Below, in pieces: positions 17,190 to 20,575 of a stretch of 20,575 nucleotides of DNA. The notes under the pieces were generated by a model. The model ran no database searches and was not told the origin of the DNA. It saw only the letters and a program-made list of their open reading frames with translations. The stretch is from Chara braunii. Taxonomy: Eukaryota; Streptophyta; Charophyceae; Charales; Characeae. Made by a program: the position numbers and the translations under genes. The stretch is taken from assembly GCA_003427395.1 (NCBI GenBank), contig BFEA01000112.1, positions 969,746 to 990,320 on the forward strand, given 5' to 3'. Numbering within the stretch: position 1 is the first letter of the stretch; every line of letters starts with the position of its first letter.

Positions 17190-17494
17190 GCGATGTGCCC
17201 CTGAGGCAAAACTTGTCCAGTTTCTTTTCGGCATAACATAGTTCTTTACGGATTAGTTTTTCACGGATTTTTTGGATATTTCTTTACCGGGACCTTCCCT
17301 GGTCCTTGCACGGCCGGGCCCCGGGAAAACAAGGTGACCCGGGCGATGTGACCCTGAGGCAAAACCTGTTCAGTTTCTTTTCTGCATAACATAGTCTTTT
17401 TTCCGGATTTTTTGGATATTTCTTTTCCGGCCGTGACCTTCCCTGGTCCTTACACGGCCGGGCCGCCCGGGAAGACAAGGTGACTCGGGCGGCC
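17190..17494. repeat. 153-bp tandem duplication
   Basis: GCGATGTG begins copies at 17190 and 17343. Both contain CCTGAGGCAAAAC, CAGTTTCTTTTC, GCATAACATAGT, CGGATTTTTTGGATATTTCT, CCTTCCCTGGTCCTT and CACGGCCGGGCC, with scattered differences. It directly follows the 69-82 bp array, so both may be parts of one larger repetitive element. Confidence 0.9.
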
Positions 17495-17791
17495 CGGCTA
17501 GTAGCCTTTAATTCTTGCTTGTTGTTCGTCGTGTACCACCTCCCTTTTTTCACTTTTTTTCTTTTTAATAGCTAAGTTATATTCTTTTCTCAATTCCACC
17601 TTTCATTACCTACCCCCACCACTACCCCTAAGCCTATACGTCTATACAGGGGACCCCTGCAAGCATAGCTACTTTTCAGATGCATTCGTCCAGATGCATT
17701 GAACATGTCGACGGATGGCGAGTGGCGTAACTTGGCCCTTAAGGTACTACAAATACACGTGCGTAGTGTCATATACAAATCACACACATTG

Positions 17792-17919
17792 AGGCCTCGC
17801 CGCACTACGTACTCACCAAATAAGCCAAATGCAGAATGCATCTTCCGCGAGAAGTCGGAAAGATACACCCGCCATTGGCTGGCTGGCTTTTTCACATTTT
17901 ATGAGTAGAATCGCGAGGC
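17792..17919. mobile_element. Foldback MITE, family A, copy 3
   Basis: 128 bp between AGGCCTCGCCGCACTACGTA and the inverted end GAGTAGAATCGCGAGGCCT. The interior has GGAAAGATACACCCGCCAT, shared with copy 4. Confidence 0.8.
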
Positions 17920-17995
17920 CTATATACTCCTTTTGATAAATTGCCACAACTAACTAGTGCCTAAAAAACGCACCTGCAAAAAGATAAGGGGCGTC

Positions 17996-18103
17996 GCCGG
18001 ACCACTCACCAAATGCACAAAATGAAGATGAATCCTCTCCAAGAACATGGAAAGATACACCGCCATAATTTATGTTTTTTCTGCATTTGATGAGTGGTGC
18101 GGC
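17996..18103. mobile_element. Foldback MITE, family A, copy 4
   Basis: 108 bp between GCCGGACCACTCACCAAATG and the inverted end CATTTGATGAGTGGTGCGGC. The interior GGAAAGATACACCGCCATAA is shared with copy 3 and with a fragment at about 18158-18180. Confidence 0.82.
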
Positions 18104-18340
18104 AACCACCAAGAGCGCATTTCTCTCCGAAATGAAAGTTACGAAACAAAGACAAATCATGGAAAGATACATCGCCATAAGGATAATATAGATGTACACA
18201 TCTGCACTTCTAGGGGGCAACATCTGTACATATATTGTCACATGATATCAAAGCGCCAAAGCGAAAAACAGAAACAAGAAAAACTTAATTCATTTTTAAT
18301 CTTCTTCCTTACAACTCCCCCTGTTCAGAATATATGTCAT

Positions 18341-18396
18341 ATATGCATTTACATACATGTATATACACATATGCATTTACATACATGTATATACAC
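18341..18396. repeat. 28-bp direct repeat, two exact copies
   Basis: ATATGCATTTACATACATGT continuing to ATATACAC is present twice back to back (18341 and 18369). Confidence 0.92.
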
Positions 18397-18411
18397 ATAT
18401 ATTCCAAAGAG

Positions 18412-18545
18412 GCTCCTGGTGAACCGTATGCAGAAAAGGGAAAAAAAAAAAAAAAAAAAAAAAAAGGGAGAAAAAGACAAGAAATGGGCGGCCGTGACAG
18501 ACCGTTTCGTCGGAGTTTTACCAACTTATTTATTTATTAGGAGGC
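18412..18545 (+). repeat. Dispersed repeat family C, diverged copy with A26 tract
   Basis: GGTGAACCGTATGCAGAAAAGGG, a long A run (about 18440-18465), then GTGACAGACCGTTTCGTCGG and AGTTTTACC, parallel to the other family C copies. Confidence 0.6.
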
Positions 18546-18584
18546 TGCTGACCTCAACGACAGTCTGCAGAATCCCTTAACCAT

Positions 18585-18718
18585 GATACCGTATTGTCCT
18601 TCGTACATCCGTTCAAATTGGAACGATACAGAGAAAGAAGATTAGCATGGCCCCTGCGCAAGGACACGTAAATCGAGAAATGAAAGGGAAAAAAAAAAAA
18701 AAAAGAGAAGATACCGTA
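18585..18718 (+). pseudogene. U6: U6 snRNA retrocopy 3 with A-rich tail and target-site duplication
   Basis: 18596-18681 matches U6: TTGGAACGATACAGAGA, ATTAGCATGGCCCCTGCGCA and AATCGAGAAATG. It carries an extra AAGA-type insertion between the ACAGAGA box and the AGC triad and lacks the GATGACACGC region in full (reads GGACACGT), so it should not function. An A-rich tail (18683-18709) follows. GATACCGTA at 18585-18593 is repeated at 18710-18718. Confidence 0.87.
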
Positions 18719-19180
18719 AAAAAGCATCCACTTTAACCCCAGTTGGGTTTGGGTACCAACCATTGCCCAAGAAGTGATTGCCTGAGGTATATACGCTGCT
18801 GCAGGTGCTCACCCAAGTTCGATTGGCTGAGCAGGGAGGGGGCCACAAAGTGTACGTCCGCATAGCAAAAAACAGCGTACAAGAAGGCAGCGAGTATCGT
18901 TTGAATGGTTGGAATTAGTCTTGTCTACAAGACAAAACAAGACCTGAATGGTGTTTAAAAAAAATCCAAAAAAGCATGAAAGAATCTTAAAAAAGCATTA
19001 AAAAAAAATAATAATAATAAATAAAAAGACGTGAATGGTGTGGGGCTGATAACATGGCAAGTAGTCGTCGACAGAGCGGCCGCTACATTCAACAATGCCG
19101 CGAAAGCAGGCCTGGAAATAACGTGCAGACCAGTGGCCCCCCAGCTCAGTTGCCACAGCTCACAAACGGTTGAAGTGAGA

Positions 19181-19388
19181 AGACCAGATGAACAAAAAAT
19201 TCCGGAAGTACCTGGGCCTACCGTCTTCACCCGAATAGAACGCCCGGTCATCATATAGCTGCTGCATTTGGCCCAACTTTCAGTCCAGATGCAGCGATAA
19301 TGACCGGGCGTTCTATTCGGATGAAGTAGCTCAGTTCGAATCCAGATGCAACCAGATGAACAAAAAGCTCCTGAATTACCCGGGCCCG
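19181..19388. repeat. Imperfect ~38-bp direct repeat bracketing a foldback element
   Basis: ACCAGATGAACAAAAA followed by a variable TCC-GAA-TACC-GGGCC word occurs at about 19181-19218 and 19347-19388, on either side of the family B element at 19221-19326. Confidence 0.75.
19221..19326. mobile_element. Foldback MITE, TA-flanked family B
   Basis: 106 bp: left end CCGTCTTCACCCGAATAGAA, right end TTCTATTCGGATGAAG (the last four bases ACGG are missing), with TA at 19219-19220 and 19327-19328. The interior GATGCAGCGATAATGACCGG is shared with the intron 3 copy. Confidence 0.9.
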
Positions 19389-19530
19389 GTCAGTTTCACG
19401 ATGACGTCACAAGGCTGGCGGCCTTAAAAAAAGAAGGAAAAAAGAAAAAGAAAAAAGAAATACCATGAGGTAGCACGCAAGCGCAAGGGAAGGTAGGCTG
19501 CAAAACGTTCCCGTGCGCTGCAAAATGTTC

Positions 19531-19935
19531 CCGTGCGCTCAACGAGGGGAGTTTCAACGAGGAGTTCAATGAGGGATTCAATGAGGGCTTCAACGAGGGC
19601 TTCAACGAGGGCTTCAAAGAGGGGTTCAATGGAGGGCTCAATGGCGGGAGGCCAATGGGACGGTCAATCAGATATTCAATCAGGGGTTCACTGAGCTCGA
19701 TGGGGGCTTCAATGGAGAATTCGATGAGTTGGACGAGGGGTTAAATTGGGGCTTCAATTGGGGGTTCAACGGGGGCGTCAATGGGGGGCTCAATGGGGGG
19801 GTCAATGGCGATTCAATGGGCTGTTCAATGGGTGTTTCAATGTGCGGTTCAAAGACGTGGGCGGCTAAAGGTGGGCTGGGGGGGGTGTTCAAGAGGGCGG
19901 GGGAGCTTAAGACGGTGGGGGTTTGAAGAGGACCT
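19531..19935. repeat. 12-15 bp G-rich minisatellite (GGGCTTCAACGA units)
   Basis: The array begins with clean 12-bp units GAGGGCTTCAAC and degrades into GGGGGTTCAATGG-type units. Several frames stay open (Pro-Ser-Leu-Lys on -, Gly-Asn/Met-Gly-Gly on +), which is a repeat effect. No gene is supported. Confidence 0.9.
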
Positions 19936-20499
19936 TCGATGGGAGGTTCAATCGGCGTTCGATTTTTTTTATTTTTATTTCTTTATTTTTTATTTTTTTT
20001 GGTTTGTTGAAGAGTTACTCCCTTCCATTTTATTTTTAAATCCTTACTCTACGTAAGGCTGCTGCTGCGATTTTGGTTCAAACTTCAAAAGTATTTCTTT
20101 CTTTAAGGTCCGTAAGCGTTCTATATAACCAGCACAGGGGCTGTGGGGAAACTACCCGCTCATCCACCAATAAAACATAGCGAGCTCAGGACACAGGAAG
20201 AAAAGAGAGGAAGGACAGAAAGTATAGTAGAAGAGAAGAGAGGAAGGACAGAAAGGAAAAACAGGAGGATCCAGCGATATGCTGTGCTGAGAGGGAATTT
20301 GTACAAGATAGCAAAAAGAAGAAAGACAACGCAGCGCAACCTGAGTTTTTTTTTTTCAATTTCTCTCTCTCGTAAGACTGAAAAACTGAAAAAGATCCAC
20401 AAATACGCGGCGACGAGCAGTTTCCTCAATATTGTCCGCATGTGCTCCACAGATTCCTCCCCCACTCTATCTCTATTTGAGCACACGAAACGACTGCGA

Positions 20500-20502
<3 letters not shown>
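19936..20502. other. Low-complexity and unassigned DNA
   Basis: T-rich stretches (19960-20000), an imperfect duplication of AGAGAGGAAGGACAGAAAG (about 20203 and 20238), and otherwise unique sequence. No coding or RNA gene was recognised. Confidence 0.6.

Positions 20503-20575
<73 letters not shown>
20503..20575. repeat. (CT)n microsatellite at the window end
   Basis: An uninterrupted CT run of about 36 units reaching the end of the window; its true length is unknown. Confidence 0.96.

Noticed and set aside
18242-18580. 177-codon + frame with Lys-rich run
   Set aside because: Built from a poly-A tract, a 28-bp repeat and family C repeat; not a gene.
19031-19218. Possible exon starting near NGVGLITWQVVVDRAA
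   Set aside because: Codon-like composition, but no family recognised and the frame runs into a foldback element; not enough to call a gene.
19322-19345. tRNA-like words TAGCTCAG and TTCGAATCC
   Set aside because: A-box-like and B-box-like words are adjacent, with no room for anticodon arm or acceptor stem; chance or a deleted remnant.

Overview
The window looks like nuclear DNA from a green plant of the streptophyte lineage, most likely a repeat-rich, intron-rich charophyte alga such as Chara or a non-vascular plant. The species call is inference. It rests on plant-type protein signatures, GT-AG introns of 0.3-2.1 kb, a plant-type U6 snRNA sequence (three copies), a mitochondrial-type ccmB fragment, and a very dense load of short repeats and microsatellites.

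Two protein genes face each other. On the + strand, 1441-2192 is the last coding exon of a LAZ1-like (DUF300/TMEM184 family) membrane protein; its earlier exons lie to the left of the window or were not found. On the - strand, a DIS3L2-type 3'-5' exoribonuclease (plant SOV family) runs from 13746 down to at least 4386. No single open frame shows the whole gene. I rebuilt it from five exons with consensus splice sites, all in phase 0: 13746-12811, 10856-10803, 10523-10455, 8991-6604 and 4457-4386. They join to 1173 residues: a Gly/Ser/Pro-rich N-terminus, CSD1 split over four exons, CSD2, a full RNB domain with all four catalytic aspartates, and the start of the S1 domain. The rest of S1 and the stop codon were not found.

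The remainder is accessory DNA. At 336-672 lies a two-piece mitochondrial insertion: a ccmB fragment joined to a group II intron reverse-transcriptase fragment. Three U6 snRNA copies (4075, 15405, 18596) each have an A-rich tail and flanking direct repeats, so they look like LINE-mobilised retrocopies. Two small foldback transposon families are present: a TA-flanked family with CCGTCTTCACCC termini (about 5 clear and 2 degenerate copies, two clear and one degenerate inside DIS3L2 introns), and an AGGCCTCG-ended family (4 copies at 15.1-18.1 kb). Intron 1 of DIS3L2 carries an array of W-box and G-box motifs with a 140-bp tandem duplication. Minisatellites at 14.28-14.93 kb and 19.53-19.93 kb leave several frames open without being genes.

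The right third (14.9-20.6 kb) has no convincing gene. The single N at 15219 sits between two identical 51-bp copies, which points to an assembly join artefact.
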